Shown here piece after piece: positions 9,617-18,175 of a stretch of DNA of 64,000 bases. The stretch's first letter is position 1; every line of letters starts with the position of its first letter. Where the stretch lies: NCBI GenBank assembly GCA_963667375.1, contig OY763323.1:3410001-3474000 (forward strand). The letters are read 5' to 3'. The position numbers and the translations under genes were made by a program. The stretch is from G963556115 sp963667375 (GTDB taxonomy: Bacteria > Planctomycetota > SZUA-567). The notes beneath the pieces are model-generated. The model did not search any database and was not told the DNA's origin. It saw nothing but the letters and a program-made list of their open reading frames with translations.

Positions 9617-10579
9617 TTATTCAGACGCACCATATATTTTTGCTGTCAGTTTTACAATCCAGGCCGCAGACTGTACCTGAATTATATAGCCGAGTGTTAT
9701 TACCAGAGCAATATCCGAACCTTCCTTACCGAATGCGGTCATAGCAATAGCCAGCGCTATTGAGAGATTGCGCATCACGGTTCCATAAAGCAGCGCGATC
9801 GCATTATCCCGCTTAAAGAATATTCTGCCTATTAAAATACTCAGAACAAAATTTATCACATAAAGCAGCAGTACCGGAATAAAGATATCCAGAATGATCT
9901 CCGGTTTCTGCAAAATTCCCTGCGCCTTTAACGCTATAGCAACAAAGACAATTCCCACTACACCCAGAGTGGAAAACGGCGGGAACTTCTGTTTAATCTC
10001 ACGCTGATAACGTTCTTTCCCATAACGTGATATCAGCAGCCTCTGAGTAATATTTCCAAGAAACAGCGGCAGAAATACGATAATTGCGATCTGCTTGAAA
10101 ATCCCCGCCATATCTATTTCAATACTTGCTCCAAGCAGCAGTTCAATATACAGCGGTGCCAATACCGAACCGAGAATCAACCCGATAACCGTCATCTTTA
10201 CCGCCGCTTCAACATTACCTTTCGCCATACCGGTCCAGGATATTGTCATTCCGGAGGTAGGCAGCAGTCCGGTAAGCAAGAGTCCCAGAGCCAGAAAAGG
10301 TTTATCACGAAAGAACATCCAGCCGATAGCGTAAGTAACAAAAGGCACGACTGCAAAATTTATAATCTGGGTTACTCCCTGCACTCCCCAGTCACCACCT
10401 TCAAATATTTTCCGCAGCTGCAGGTTGACCATCATAGGATAAACCATCAGAAAGGTCAGCGGTACAATTGCCAGTTTAAATGCTTTAACCTCGAAACTTA
10501 TTCCCACCACAAATCCAAGAATCATCATCACCGGAATGGTAAGTATCAGATTCTTCTGCATCCAGCGCAATAACGCCAT
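9617..10579 (-). CDS. ACR3-like / bile acid:sodium symporter superfamily transporter
   Basis: A 320-aa membrane protein with about ten hydrophobic segments. Features of the BASS/ACR3 superfamily are LTFLMVYPMMVNLQLRKI near residue 40, LLTGLLPTSGMTISWTG near residue 110 and LLYGTVMRNLSIALAIA near residue 270. The ACR3 arsenite exporters carry a cysteine in the fourth helix region; here that region (LLTGLLPTSGM) has no Cys, so arsenite export is not assured. The start at 10579 follows GGAGG by 4 bases; an ATG at 10612 lacks a good site. It lies 44 bases upstream of the CoA-disulfide reductase gene, in the same transcript. Confidence 0.8.
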   Translation of the reverse strand: MALLRWMQKNLILTIPVMMILGFVVGISFEVKAFKLAIVPLTFLMVYPMMVNLQLRKIFEGGDWGVQGVTQIINFAVVPFVTYAIGWMFFRDKPFLALGLLLTGLLPTSGMTISWTGMAKGNVEAAVKMTVIGLILGSVLAPLYIELLLGASIEIDMAGIFKQIAIIVFLPLFLGNITQRLLISRYGKERYQREIKQKFPPFSTLGVVGIVFVAIALKAQGILQKPEIILDIFIPVLLLYVINFVLSILIGRIFFKRDNAIALLYGTVMRNLSIALAIAMTAFGKEGSDIALVITLGYIIQVQSAAWIVKLTAKIYGASE

Positions 10580-11023
10580 AAAACCTCCATATCCACACTT
10601 TATTTCATTCAAATGCAGTTAAATTAATTATAACACCCTGTACAATGTCCGCAACCTGAAATCAATACCGCATATTTTTTTATAATACAACATTCATTAA
10701 ACACAAATGTTATTTCACTAATAACAGCCCCATCCCGATATCTAGACAACAAACAGGAAGTAACTGCAGCAGTCTTCGATATACCCTACCTAGGTATAGT
10801 ACATTCAATATTACCATTTGTCAATAACATTTTACGAAATAAATAGGCGTACTCAAATATACAGATTTTATAATGTGTTAAGTGAAAAGTAGTTAACATT
10901 TTCAGCTATAAATTTCAGTTACACCGTTTTAATCATTAGCTTTTAATCAAAAGCCACCTTTTACTATTCTTCCTTGACAAACATCTGAAAATATTTACAA
11001 CATTATTTATAAAGGAGATGAAA
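10580..11023. other. Divergent intergenic region, no gene seen
   Basis: This AT-rich gap separates the divergently read transporter gene and lipoprotein gene and should hold both promoters. A short inverted repeat TATACC...GGTATA at 10780-10798 encloses the palindrome TACCTAGGTA. The strong AAAGGAG at 11011-11017 serves the lipoprotein. No convincing open frame was found. Confidence 0.4.
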
Positions 11024-11581
11024 ATGACAATTGTTTTTAGGCTATTCATACTATCAATGATCATCATGCTTACTGGCTGCGGCGAGACTGGCTACCATGC
11101 TACCGATGATACCGGCGGATATTATGATAAACGCATTAATGATAACACCTACATAATTGGTTTTTCCGGCAACGGTTACTCAAACTTTAATACTGTGAGG
11201 GATTATACTTTCCTTCATGCCGCTGAAATCGGCAAAAAACTCGGTTATCAATACTTTACCACCAATGGAGTAAAAGACCTGAGTACAAGCGAAAAATATT
11301 TGCAATCTACTCCCTTGCAGTCGCAAGCGACTCAAGATTATTTTGGGAACATACACGTTCAAACAACTGGAGGCGAGCTATACACTCAAACCGTTAGCTA
11401 TCCTAAATCAGCAATTAAGGCAACATACTATTCAGAAAAGCCGTCTGAAAACCAATTACGAATATACAACATAACCAGTGTCATTAACAAAGTCACTAAA
11501 AAATACGATATGAATCTCAAAGAATTACGAACAAGAGAACATAAAAAACTATCTGGAGAAGATTGGCTGGCAGAAGAATAA
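11024..11581 (+). CDS. CC0125/CC1285-like lipoprotein
   Basis: A 185-aa lipoprotein: the signal MTIVFRLFILSMIIMLTGC ends in a clear lipobox (MLTGC), followed by GETGYHATDDTGGYYD. The next part (TYIIGFSGNGYSNFNTVRDY, then LHAAEIGKKLGYQYF) matches the small bacterial lipoprotein family annotated CC0125/CC1285, whose function is unknown. The start at 11024 is chosen over the ATG at 11018 because AAAGGAG ends directly before 11018 and is well spaced from 11024. The lipid-anchored product should face the periplasm. It is monocistronic, with a hairpin 29 bases downstream. Confidence 0.75.
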   Translation: MTIVFRLFILSMIIMLTGCGETGYHATDDTGGYYDKRINDNTYIIGFSGNGYSNFNTVRDYTFLHAAEIGKKLGYQYFTTNGVKDLSTSEKYLQSTPLQSQATQDYFGNIHVQTTGGELYTQTVSYPKSAIKATYYSEKPSENQLRIYNITSVINKVTKKYDMNLKELRTREHKKLSGEDWLAEE

Positions 11582-11610
11582 CACCTTTTTTATACGATAT
11601 AAAAAGACAA

Positions 11611-11641
11611 AGCTTACAGAATAATTCAAGTTCTGTAAGCT
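11611..11641. terminator. Hairpin between convergent genes
   Basis: AGCTTACAGAA (11611-11621) and TTCTGTAAGCT (11631-11641) are exact inverted copies with a 9-base loop. It lies between the lipoprotein gene and the convergent UroD-like gene and could serve both strands. Confidence 0.65.
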
Positions 11642-11706
11642 CTATTTAGATTCAATAACCTGTAACAAATACAGGCACAATTTTTTACAGCAATAAGAAC
11701 AGCCTA

Positions 11707-12843
11707 TCAACTCTCTTCGTATAAACGATGCAACTCAGCATAAAGCTTTTCCTGATCCGCCGGATCCTGACAGTAAGTAACCGCTATCACCTTCATATCC
11801 TTACCGATTAGCTTTTCAAAGTACGGCAGCACCGACTCGGAGTCACCGACACAGCGGGCATTAAGAATTATACCTGTACCCGCAAGAAGTTCCCGGAATT
11901 TTTCAGGAGGGTTACAAATCGGATCGGTCTGCGGTGAAAAAGCCCCGTCGACTGTAAGAATATTGCTGAACCCGGTTACCATCTCAAGTTTATTCGACCA
12001 GTCGCCGCAGGAATGAAAGACCACACCCCCAAATTCAGCCCCCACCCGTTCATGAATTGACTTGAAAACAGAGGTATACTGTTCTTGAGAGAACATGACC
12101 ACATTATCCGTACTCTCACCCACCCCGGCAAAACATCTGCTGCTGGCAAAACCATGTCCGGGTTTAGCCAGTACCGCACCGAGCAGTTCGCGCTGCTTCT
12201 CTAAAAACTCTATCAGCAGATCACCCAGCAGCCCAGCTGCCTTGGCCACTGTTTCCGGTTCATCAATAAGGTCCATACAGAAGTCACTCATCGACATCAG
12301 ATACGAGAACATGTTTACCGGTGCCTGAACATCAGAGTATGAGATCGGCAGCTGCCCACCGGTCTTTTCCAGAAAATATTCTATACGCTCAAGAATCACC
12401 CTGCCCACCGGAGACTGATGAATCGGCACAAAATCAGCATTGAGAATATCCTCCGCGGTTTCAAATATAGGTTCAACCGCCGGAGCCTGCCCCTCTTCCC
12501 AGATATATTCCCCGCCAAACGCAGATGCTATATATCCGATACCATACCACGGTTCCAGAAAATTCGCAATATCCGCCTTGTATCCGATACTTTTATCAAG
12601 AACCCCAAGCTGCAGCGCCAGGGAATCGGCATGTTCACGGCATTTATCATAATAAACACCCTCACCCCGCATTCTACGGTACACCTGAACCCCGGATTCG
12701 GCTTCAAAAAAGCTCTTATTACCCGCCAGCAGTCCAGCTTCATACTCATGATATCTGCCAAAATCAAAATTATCCGGCTCAATCCTCTGAGCAGGTGTCG
12801 CCTGTGAATCAGCAAGAGTAATATCAAAGCCTTTCTCAGCCAT
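11707..12843 (-). CDS. Uroporphyrinogen decarboxylase-family protein (MtaA/CmuA-like)
   Basis: This 378-aa protein has the UroD fold. The zinc-site signature VVFHSCGDWSNKLE, near residue 285, resembles that of the methyltransferase branch (MtaA, MtbA, CmuA) rather than haem UroD. A SYSDVQAPVNMFSYLM segment near residue 168 and the LDIIDEP-like MDLIDEPETV support the family. Free-standing UroD-like genes with roles outside haem synthesis are common in anaerobes and in PVC bacteria. No corrinoid protein or methyltransferase partner is adjacent, so the substrate is unknown. AAGGAG is 10 bases upstream of the ATG. Confidence 0.8.
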   Translation of the reverse strand: MAEKGFDITLADSQATPAQRIEPDNFDFGRYHEYEAGLLAGNKSFFEAESGVQVYRRMRGEGVYYDKCREHADSLALQLGVLDKSIGYKADIANFLEPWYGIGYIASAFGGEYIWEEGQAPAVEPIFETAEDILNADFVPIHQSPVGRVILERIEYFLEKTGGQLPISYSDVQAPVNMFSYLMSMSDFCMDLIDEPETVAKAAGLLGDLLIEFLEKQRELLGAVLAKPGHGFASSRCFAGVGESTDNVVMFSQEQYTSVFKSIHERVGAEFGGVVFHSCGDWSNKLEMVTGFSNILTVDGAFSPQTDPICNPPEKFRELLAGTGIILNARCVGDSESVLPYFEKLIGKDMKVIAVTYCQDPADQEKLYAELHRLYEES

Positions 12844-13114
12844 CTACAGCTATCTCCTTCCGCCAATAATCATATCAGCAATATTATCACTATCTACAAA
12901 AATCCGAATACCGCAAACGACTTCGTCCAGTCTGGTATTCAGCGCACCCAGTACTTAATATTAGCAGACTATCCCAGTTATTCAAGGATAATGCCGCTAT
13001 TTTTTTCATATAATAAAACCACTTTCCCAAAAACCGCACAATTACTCACCGCATTTTCACAGCTGCCGCCAACGCCGCAAACAAACGAACAGCAGTATGC
13101 GGTTAAAAATTTAA
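12844..13114. other. Intergenic region, no gene seen
   Basis: The gap lies upstream of the UroD-like gene and beyond the end of the flagellar operon. It should hold the UroD-like promoter, but no strong -35/-10 pair was recognised. Small open frames on both strands here lack ribosome-binding sites and family features. Confidence 0.4.
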
Positions 13115-13153
13115 TAAAAAAGCAGGCTCCGGATATTACGATCCGGAACCTGC
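13115..13153 (-). terminator. Rho-independent terminator of the flagellar operon
   Basis: On the minus strand the arms GCAGGTTCCGGAT and ATCCGGAGCCTGC (one mismatch) enclose a 6-base loop and are followed at once by TTTTTTTATT. It lies 24 bases past the flgN-like stop and ends the flgF-to-flgN transcript. Confidence 0.9.
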
Positions 13154-13176
13154 ACACAACTTTCAATAAAACCTAT

Positions 13177-13674
13177 CTAAGCCCGCCTGTCGAGAATACT
13201 CAGCCCGCCTCCAGAATTATGTCCGCTCTTATCATAGGTCGTATTCTTGCCAGCCCGACCTTTTATCATGTTCATGAAATCATCGACATGCGCAATTGAA
13301 GCCTTGAGCAGTTCTTCATTCTGCCGGTTACGGTATCTGAATCTTTCCAGCACCTGCTTTATCTTACTCTGTACTTCCGCGAGCCCTTTACCCTTGGCTC
13401 CGAGCAGCGCTATCAGTGATTTAAGCTTGAGCGGACGCTTACTCCGCGCGACACCACACTCATCCTCAAGCTTATCCGAGAGCAGAGACCGCATCCCCTC
13501 AGCTTTATTCACCTTCTCCAGCAGTCTGTACTCCTGTTCAAGTATCTTCTCCAGCGCAGTAATATCACCGGCAATAATCGCATCACGTTTTGCTTCCGCC
13601 TGCTTGAGCAACTTGGCATACAGCGCAGTCATATGTTCAAGAATTGCCATCAAATTATCAACTGTACTCTTCAT
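13177..13674 (-). CDS. flgN: FlgN-like flagellar export chaperone
   Basis: A 165-aa, largely helical protein with the FlgN pattern: repeated LLKQAEAKRDAIIAGDITAL followed by a long amphipathic helix (LLEKVNKAEGMRSLL), then the KIKQVLERFRYRNRQNEELL helix. FlgN binds hook-filament junction proteins FlgK and FlgL before export through the flagellar type III apparatus. It is the last gene of the rod/ring operon, 21 bases after the FlgJ-like gene. The sequence family is weakly conserved, so the call depends on helix pattern plus context; flgK and flgL are not in the window. Confidence 0.75.
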   Translation of the reverse strand: MKSTVDNLMAILEHMTALYAKLLKQAEAKRDAIIAGDITALEKILEQEYRLLEKVNKAEGMRSLLSDKLEDECGVARSKRPLKLKSLIALLGAKGKGLAEVQSKIKQVLERFRYRNRQNEELLKASIAHVDDFMNMIKGRAGKNTTYDKSGHNSGGGLSILDRRA

Positions 13675-13695
13675 AGTACCATCCTCCTCAGGGTT

Positions 13696-14124
13696 TTACC
13701 CCTGTCCTCCAATATTGGTTGCCGCAGTACCTTCCGACTGTGTTTTCAAAAACTGACCATATGCACTCGCCGCTGAATTTCGCTTCATTGAGTCATAGAC
13801 CATACCGGCGAAGCTCTTTGAATCCCCTTCAAGTTCACCGCTATATGCTATATTACGAGCCCATTCATCGTCGAGCATTCCCTGAAAAATCTGCTCTGCC
13901 TGACCACCGTTCATAAAATCACTGATATCAACCGTAGAACGCATATTCTTCAGCATCTGCCCCAGGAACATACCCGCAAATTCCCGTGACGCCAGCTTCA
14001 TACCCTTTTCCGAATCATTCTTGGCAATTGCAGCAGCCCGCAGCAATGCACTCTTGCCGGAACTGGCATTCAGATTTGCCATGGTATCAGTACTCAAACC
14101 TTCATTCGCATCTACGGTCAACAT
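13696..14124 (-). CDS. flgJ: FlgJ-type rod-binding protein without muramidase domain
   Basis: The 142-aa protein matches only the N-terminal rod-binding domain of FlgJ: KLASREFAGMFLGQMLKNMR, then the MNGGQAEQIFQGMLDDEWAR block and the final Y-type helix KSFAGMVYDSM. The C-terminal peptidoglycan hydrolase of enterobacterial FlgJ is absent, as in many non-proteobacterial and alphaproteobacterial flagella. It acts in the periplasm as a scaffold for rod assembly. The start abuts the flgI stop (1-base gap), which indicates translational coupling. A separate peptidoglycan hydrolase would be needed elsewhere in the genome. Confidence 0.88.
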   Translation of the reverse strand: MLTVDANEGLSTDTMANLNASSGKSALLRAAAIAKNDSEKGMKLASREFAGMFLGQMLKNMRSTVDISDFMNGGQAEQIFQGMLDDEWARNIAYSGELEGDSKSFAGMVYDSMKRNSAASAYGQFLKTQSEGTAATNIGGQG

Positions 14125-14125
14125 T

Positions 14126-15250
14126 TTATTCCACCTTCAACTCGGCCTGTATCAGCCCGGCCGCCTTCATTTCCTGAAGAATAACGATTATATCATCGGT
14201 TGTACAGCGCATCGCCGCCAGTGTATCGACCAGACTCTGCAGACTTCTTCTGCCGCTACCGCCGGATTCATTCGGTCCGAAGACATCCACAAGTCCGCGA
14301 GGATCATCGGCATTCAGATTATAACGCGGATCCTGCCCGTCATTTCCAGGCGCCAATGTAACTGTACGCCCCTTATAGCTGATGAATCCCGGCATCACCT
14401 GCACATCACCACTGACTATCGCCGAACCCCGCTGCTTATTTATCCGAATCTCCGCCACTGACTGCAGCTCAACATCAATATCAAGCACCATGGCAATGTA
14501 ACGCACCTTCTCATTCATATACAGCTGTGGTATTTTTACAATTACCTCCTTTGCATCACTGGCTATAGCTACTTTCGGGGCATTGTCATTATCAGTACCA
14601 AAACCATACACCCGTGAGAGATCAGGATTAGTTTTACGGTCGCCATTGATATTCGATGCCACTGTCGCCGCATCGAGAAAATTAGGATTATTCAAGACCA
14701 GCCTGAACATGCCGTTTTTATCCCAGACAGAGCGGTTGAGCATCTTGGTATTGAGGAGCAGACCACCATCATTGATAAAACCGGTAGTAGGGTTATCACC
14801 GACAGAAACTCTTCCCATCGCCCGGACAATCGCATCCTCACCGGTACCGAATGAAAGATAGCAGCTTTTAAGTACACCATTCGCCAGACTCTTGGCGTCA
14901 CCGATGGAACTGACCCGCAGATTCACTCGGTCACCTGGACGTGAGAACGGTTTAATCTCGGCATCAATCTTTACAAAAGCGATATTGTCTGTAGAAAGAT
15001 CGTCTGTAGAAAAGTTGTATTTATTAGCCTCAAGATACTTTTTAATCATTATCTTGGCCGCATCGACACTGTCTCCGGTACCATTCAGACCGGTAACAAT
15101 ACCCTGACCTTCCACCCGCAGAGCATCAGCTCCGAGCAACCGGCAGAACGAACGTATTTTGACAGCCTGCGCTCTCTCAGTCTTGAATACGACACAGACC
15201 AGAAGTATAACCAGTAACAGACCGATCCTCTTGCCAACTATTCTTTTCAT
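14126..15250 (-). CDS. flgI: Flagellar basal-body P-ring protein FlgI
   Basis: A 374-aa secreted protein: signal peptide at residues 1-30, then the FlgI core with GQGIVTGLNGTGDS, MIKKYLEANKY, RPGDRVNLRVSSIGDAKSL, the AMGRVSVG segment and a C-terminal AAMRCTTDDIIVILQEMKAA. FlgI forms the ring in the peptidoglycan layer. The start at 15250 is preferred because AAGG sits about 9 bases upstream; the ATG at 15259 overlaps that site. It follows flgH by 59 bases. The length is close to that of typical FlgI (about 365 residues). Confidence 0.95.
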   Translation of the reverse strand: MKRIVGKRIGLLLVILLVCVVFKTERAQAVKIRSFCRLLGADALRVEGQGIVTGLNGTGDSVDAAKIMIKKYLEANKYNFSTDDLSTDNIAFVKIDAEIKPFSRPGDRVNLRVSSIGDAKSLANGVLKSCYLSFGTGEDAIVRAMGRVSVGDNPTTGFINDGGLLLNTKMLNRSVWDKNGMFRLVLNNPNFLDAATVASNINGDRKTNPDLSRVYGFGTDNDNAPKVAIASDAKEVIVKIPQLYMNEKVRYIAMVLDIDVELQSVAEIRINKQRGSAIVSGDVQVMPGFISYKGRTVTLAPGNDGQDPRYNLNADDPRGLVDVFGPNESGGSGRRSLQSLVDTLAAMRCTTDDIIVILQEMKAAGLIQAELKVE

Positions 15251-15309
15251 CCAATTCATCCTTGAAATCTACCGGTAACAAGCACCGGGTTTCCATATAG
15301 CAGTCCGCA

Positions 15310-16089
15310 CTAGAACGGCTTGAACTTGCTTACAAACTCAGACAGCCATCCCTGCTTGATTGTATCACTCACATCGCCTTCACCAATCAGTTCCACCTTC
15401 AAATCAATAATTTTCGAACTGTCAACCTCGGAGTCCTCATTCAGATCATTCGGATTGACCGTACCCAGAAGGGTTATAATCTGCTCCTCATTATTGACCT
15501 TTATTGTCTTCTTTGCTTCAACTACCAGATTGCCATTAGGCAGCACCTGTATTACCTCGCCGCTGAGTGAGGTCGTAAAGGAGTTACTCCTGTTGGTCTC
15601 ACCCTGACCGTCATGTGAATGACTTGAGTCCATATTTACCTGCGCATAGTCATCGGTATTCAGCGAGGTATTTATTGTACCGTCACTGGTCTTCATTGAA
15701 TATGGCTGCAGCACCGTATCACCATTATCATTGGTAGTAAGGTTGAACCAGTTATTCAGATTCCAGATAGCTGAGGTCTCTGAAGTAAGAGAGGTATCGG
15801 CCGAAATCTTACTGTCGGTAGTTTCATCAACTACAAATGTCACCCGGTCATGCACCTTGCTGGCTCGGGGTTTAATCATATCATTCTTATACCCGCCAAA
15901 TGCCGCATAGAATTTAGCTTCCACCCGCTGCTCAGCCAGACTCATCTCGATATCTTCCTCTTCAAGCAGTCTGGTGGCATTATCCATAGGACTTATGACT
16001 CCAAAGCCATCACTCTGTGCCATTGCAGCGGTTGCATAAGCCAGCACCGCCACGAACAGAAGTAAACTACAGCTTTTACCAAATACCAT
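15310..16089 (-). CDS. flgH: Flagellar L-ring protein FlgH
   Basis: The 259-aa protein shows the FlgH core: FYAAFGGYKNDMIKPRASKV, DRVTFVVDETTDSKISADTS, LSGEVIQVLPNGNLVVEAKK and the C-terminal DTIKQGWLSEFVSKF. FlgH forms the outer-membrane ring of the flagellar bushing. The signal peptide MVFGKSCSLLLFVAVLAYAT leads to AMA-Q, a signal peptidase I type site; the only Cys is at residue 7, so no lipobox is present, unlike enterobacterial FlgH. The start at 16089 follows AGGAG by 8 bases; an upstream ATG at 16125 would displace the signal peptide. Confidence 0.93.
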   Translation of the reverse strand: MVFGKSCSLLLFVAVLAYATAAMAQSDGFGVISPMDNATRLLEEEDIEMSLAEQRVEAKFYAAFGGYKNDMIKPRASKVHDRVTFVVDETTDSKISADTSLTSETSAIWNLNNWFNLTTNDNGDTVLQPYSMKTSDGTINTSLNTDDYAQVNMDSSHSHDGQGETNRSNSFTTSLSGEVIQVLPNGNLVVEAKKTIKVNNEEQIITLLGTVNPNDLNEDSEVDSSKIIDLKVELIGEGDVSDTIKQGWLSEFVSKFKPF

Positions 16090-16142
16090 ACTCCAGACTC
16101 CTGTATATTTATACGTATCAATCATAATATTACTTCGTTTAA

Positions 16143-17231
16143 TTATAACGCATTAACCGGCATATCTGCCATATTCCTGCCTGTAACCCGCACCGGGTAA
16201 ACATTCTTGCTTACGACCGACTCTACCTTGATAGTATCACCAGTATTACCGCTGCCCAGAGCCAGTGCCATCTCTTTGATTGTAAAACCCTTACCCTGAA
16301 TCAGCACCGTTACCATCTCACCCTTCTCTATATCCAGAGGATTACCAAAATAAGCGGCACTTACCGGCATTCCTTCGCGTAATGAACGCAGCGCCATCCG
16401 GCCATTGATATCCTTCGGTTCGAACTGTTCAAATACCATTCCGGGTTTATATTCTACACGCTTCAGAACCACATCCTGTTCGCGTACAATCTCGCCCTTT
16501 TTGATACTGCGCGCCATTACCGGTAGCTCTGTCTGCATATTGATTGTCGCATCCACCGACGCATATCCAGCAACCTGGCCTTTACTGGTAAAGACAATTG
16601 CCAGGGTTACTCTTCCCGGAATCTTACCGCGTTCAATACCCTCTACTCTAGCGACACCTTTACTCGAGCCGTCGAGGTCAAATCTGTTTACGGTTGTCTC
16701 AAGCACAACCTGAGCATTTGCTCCCAGTCTACCGGCCACAAACTCCTTTATCGCTCCGCGCACCGTCTCTGCAGTCTCTGCCTCTTTTACCTTCTGCAGA
16801 TACTCGGCATACTTGCCGTTACCGCCGAATCCCTGACCGGGTTCTACTTTGGCAATCACCTCATTGTTATGAGAATTAACCGCCGAATGCTCCTCAAATA
16901 CCGGTTCAGCTGCAGTAGCAGCACCGATATTACGTGATACCGACACTCCCAGACTTCCAGTAAAGCGAATACCTTTTCCCAGACCGATATCCATCAGACG
17001 CTCGGTTATATCTGAGCGCAAAAGAGTTATTGATGCTCCGCTGCGTGGAGACGGTCCCAGAAAAACCTTCTTGATCTTCTCGGCATTATCCCCAGTAACG
17101 GTAGCTATATCCGAGAGTTTCATATACTCCGAATCAACAACCACGGAACGCTGAAGATCAACCTCAACATCAGCCAGCAGGCTACCGCTACTTATCAGTA
17201 TCAGAAAAAAAGTTATCCATAACTTTTTCAT
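16143..17231 (-). CDS. flgA: Flagellar P-ring assembly chaperone FlgA
   Basis: A 362-aa periplasmic protein with signal peptide MKKLWITFFLILISSGSLLA. The C-terminal half carries the FlgA/SAF region: ARSIKKGEIVREQDVVLKRV, NGRMALRSLREGMPVSAAYF and the terminal VTVLIQGKGFTIKEMALAL. The N-terminal half (about 20-200) is longer than in enterobacterial FlgA (about 220 residues in total) and includes an SDIATVTGDNAEKIKKVFLG segment typical of extended FlgA proteins. FlgA helps FlgI assemble into the P ring. The start at 17231 has AGAGGAA upstream. It lies between flgG and flgH, the common flgFGAHI order. Confidence 0.92.
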   Translation of the reverse strand: MKKLWITFFLILISSGSLLADVEVDLQRSVVVDSEYMKLSDIATVTGDNAEKIKKVFLGPSPRSGASITLLRSDITERLMDIGLGKGIRFTGSLGVSVSRNIGAATAAEPVFEEHSAVNSHNNEVIAKVEPGQGFGGNGKYAEYLQKVKEAETAETVRGAIKEFVAGRLGANAQVVLETTVNRFDLDGSSKGVARVEGIERGKIPGRVTLAIVFTSKGQVAGYASVDATINMQTELPVMARSIKKGEIVREQDVVLKRVEYKPGMVFEQFEPKDINGRMALRSLREGMPVSAAYFGNPLDIEKGEMVTVLIQGKGFTIKEMALALGSGNTGDTIKVESVVSKNVYPVRVTGRNMADMPVNAL

Positions 17232-17290
17232 AGCCAGTTCCTCTTTCCTTATTACCGCAATAAACACCAAATCGATATTTATTTCTATTA

Positions 17291-18091
17291 CTAACTCTTC
17301 AGAGCATTTACCGTCTGCAGCATTGAATCAGCGGTCTGAATACTCTTGGAATTGAATTCATAGGCGCGCTGCGCACTGATCATATTTACCATCTCGGTTA
17401 CCGCATCAACATTCGAACCTTCAACCCAGCCCCCTGATATCGATCCGTAACCGGAAGAATCCGCTTCACCCTGAGTTGCCGGACCTGATGAAGATGTCTC
17501 CAGCCACAGATTCTGACCATAAGCACTGAGACCGGCCGGATTGACAAAGTTATACAGCATAACCTGACCAACTTCTACACGCTCTCCGGAATCAGGATCT
17601 TCATAAGACACAATACCGCCGAGACTTACTTCCGGATCCTGTGCTCCGGTTGGAATACCGGTAACCGGCGGATTTAGAGAGAGACCGTCAGAAGTAAGAA
17701 TCTCACCGTTCTCATCCACCTGAAAAGAACCATCACGGGTATATGCTTCACGTCCATCCGGCAGTGTAACTGAGAAGAAAGACGTATCATCATTGATCAG
17801 CATATTGGACCAGACATCCGTCTCATATGGACTACCGGTTGAAAATATCGGGGTGGTAGCAACGAGCTTTACACCGTTACCGATCTGTATGCCTACCGGG
17901 ATATTGGTATCGCTATCACCGCCCTGCAGACCGGCTGCACGTAAATTCTGATAAAACAGATCCTGAAAATTCAGGTATCTTTTCTTATATCCATTGGTAT
18001 TAACATTGGACAGATCATTGGAAATGGAGTCAATGTTGTTCTGCATTGCCCGCATTCCCGTAGCCCCTGTCCATAAGCTGCGAATCATCAT
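17291..18091 (-). CDS. flgG: Flagellar distal rod protein FlgG
   Basis: The 266-aa protein has the rod/hook-family ends: N-terminal SLWTGATGMRAMQNNIDSIS followed by NDLSNVNTNGYKK, the typical DLFYQNLRAAG, and C-terminal NVDAVTEMVNMISAQRAYEF with SKSIQTADSMLQTVN. It assembles into the distal rod that crosses the periplasm and is exported by the flagellar type III system, so it has no signal peptide. GGAGG precedes tandem ATG codons (18091 and 18088). The length is close to that of FlgG in other bacteria (about 260). Confidence 0.96.
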   Translation of the reverse strand: MMIRSLWTGATGMRAMQNNIDSISNDLSNVNTNGYKKRYLNFQDLFYQNLRAAGLQGGDSDTNIPVGIQIGNGVKLVATTPIFSTGSPYETDVWSNMLINDDTSFFSVTLPDGREAYTRDGSFQVDENGEILTSDGLSLNPPVTGIPTGAQDPEVSLGGIVSYEDPDSGERVEVGQVMLYNFVNPAGLSAYGQNLWLETSSSGPATQGEADSSGYGSISGGWVEGSNVDAVTEMVNMISAQRAYEFNSKSIQTADSMLQTVNALKS

Positions 18092-18175
18092 AATATAGTT
18101 ACCTCCGCCTTCTTTATCGTCAACTAATACCGTTGAAGTTTAATAAATATCAATAAAATTTACCGCTTTAAATCA

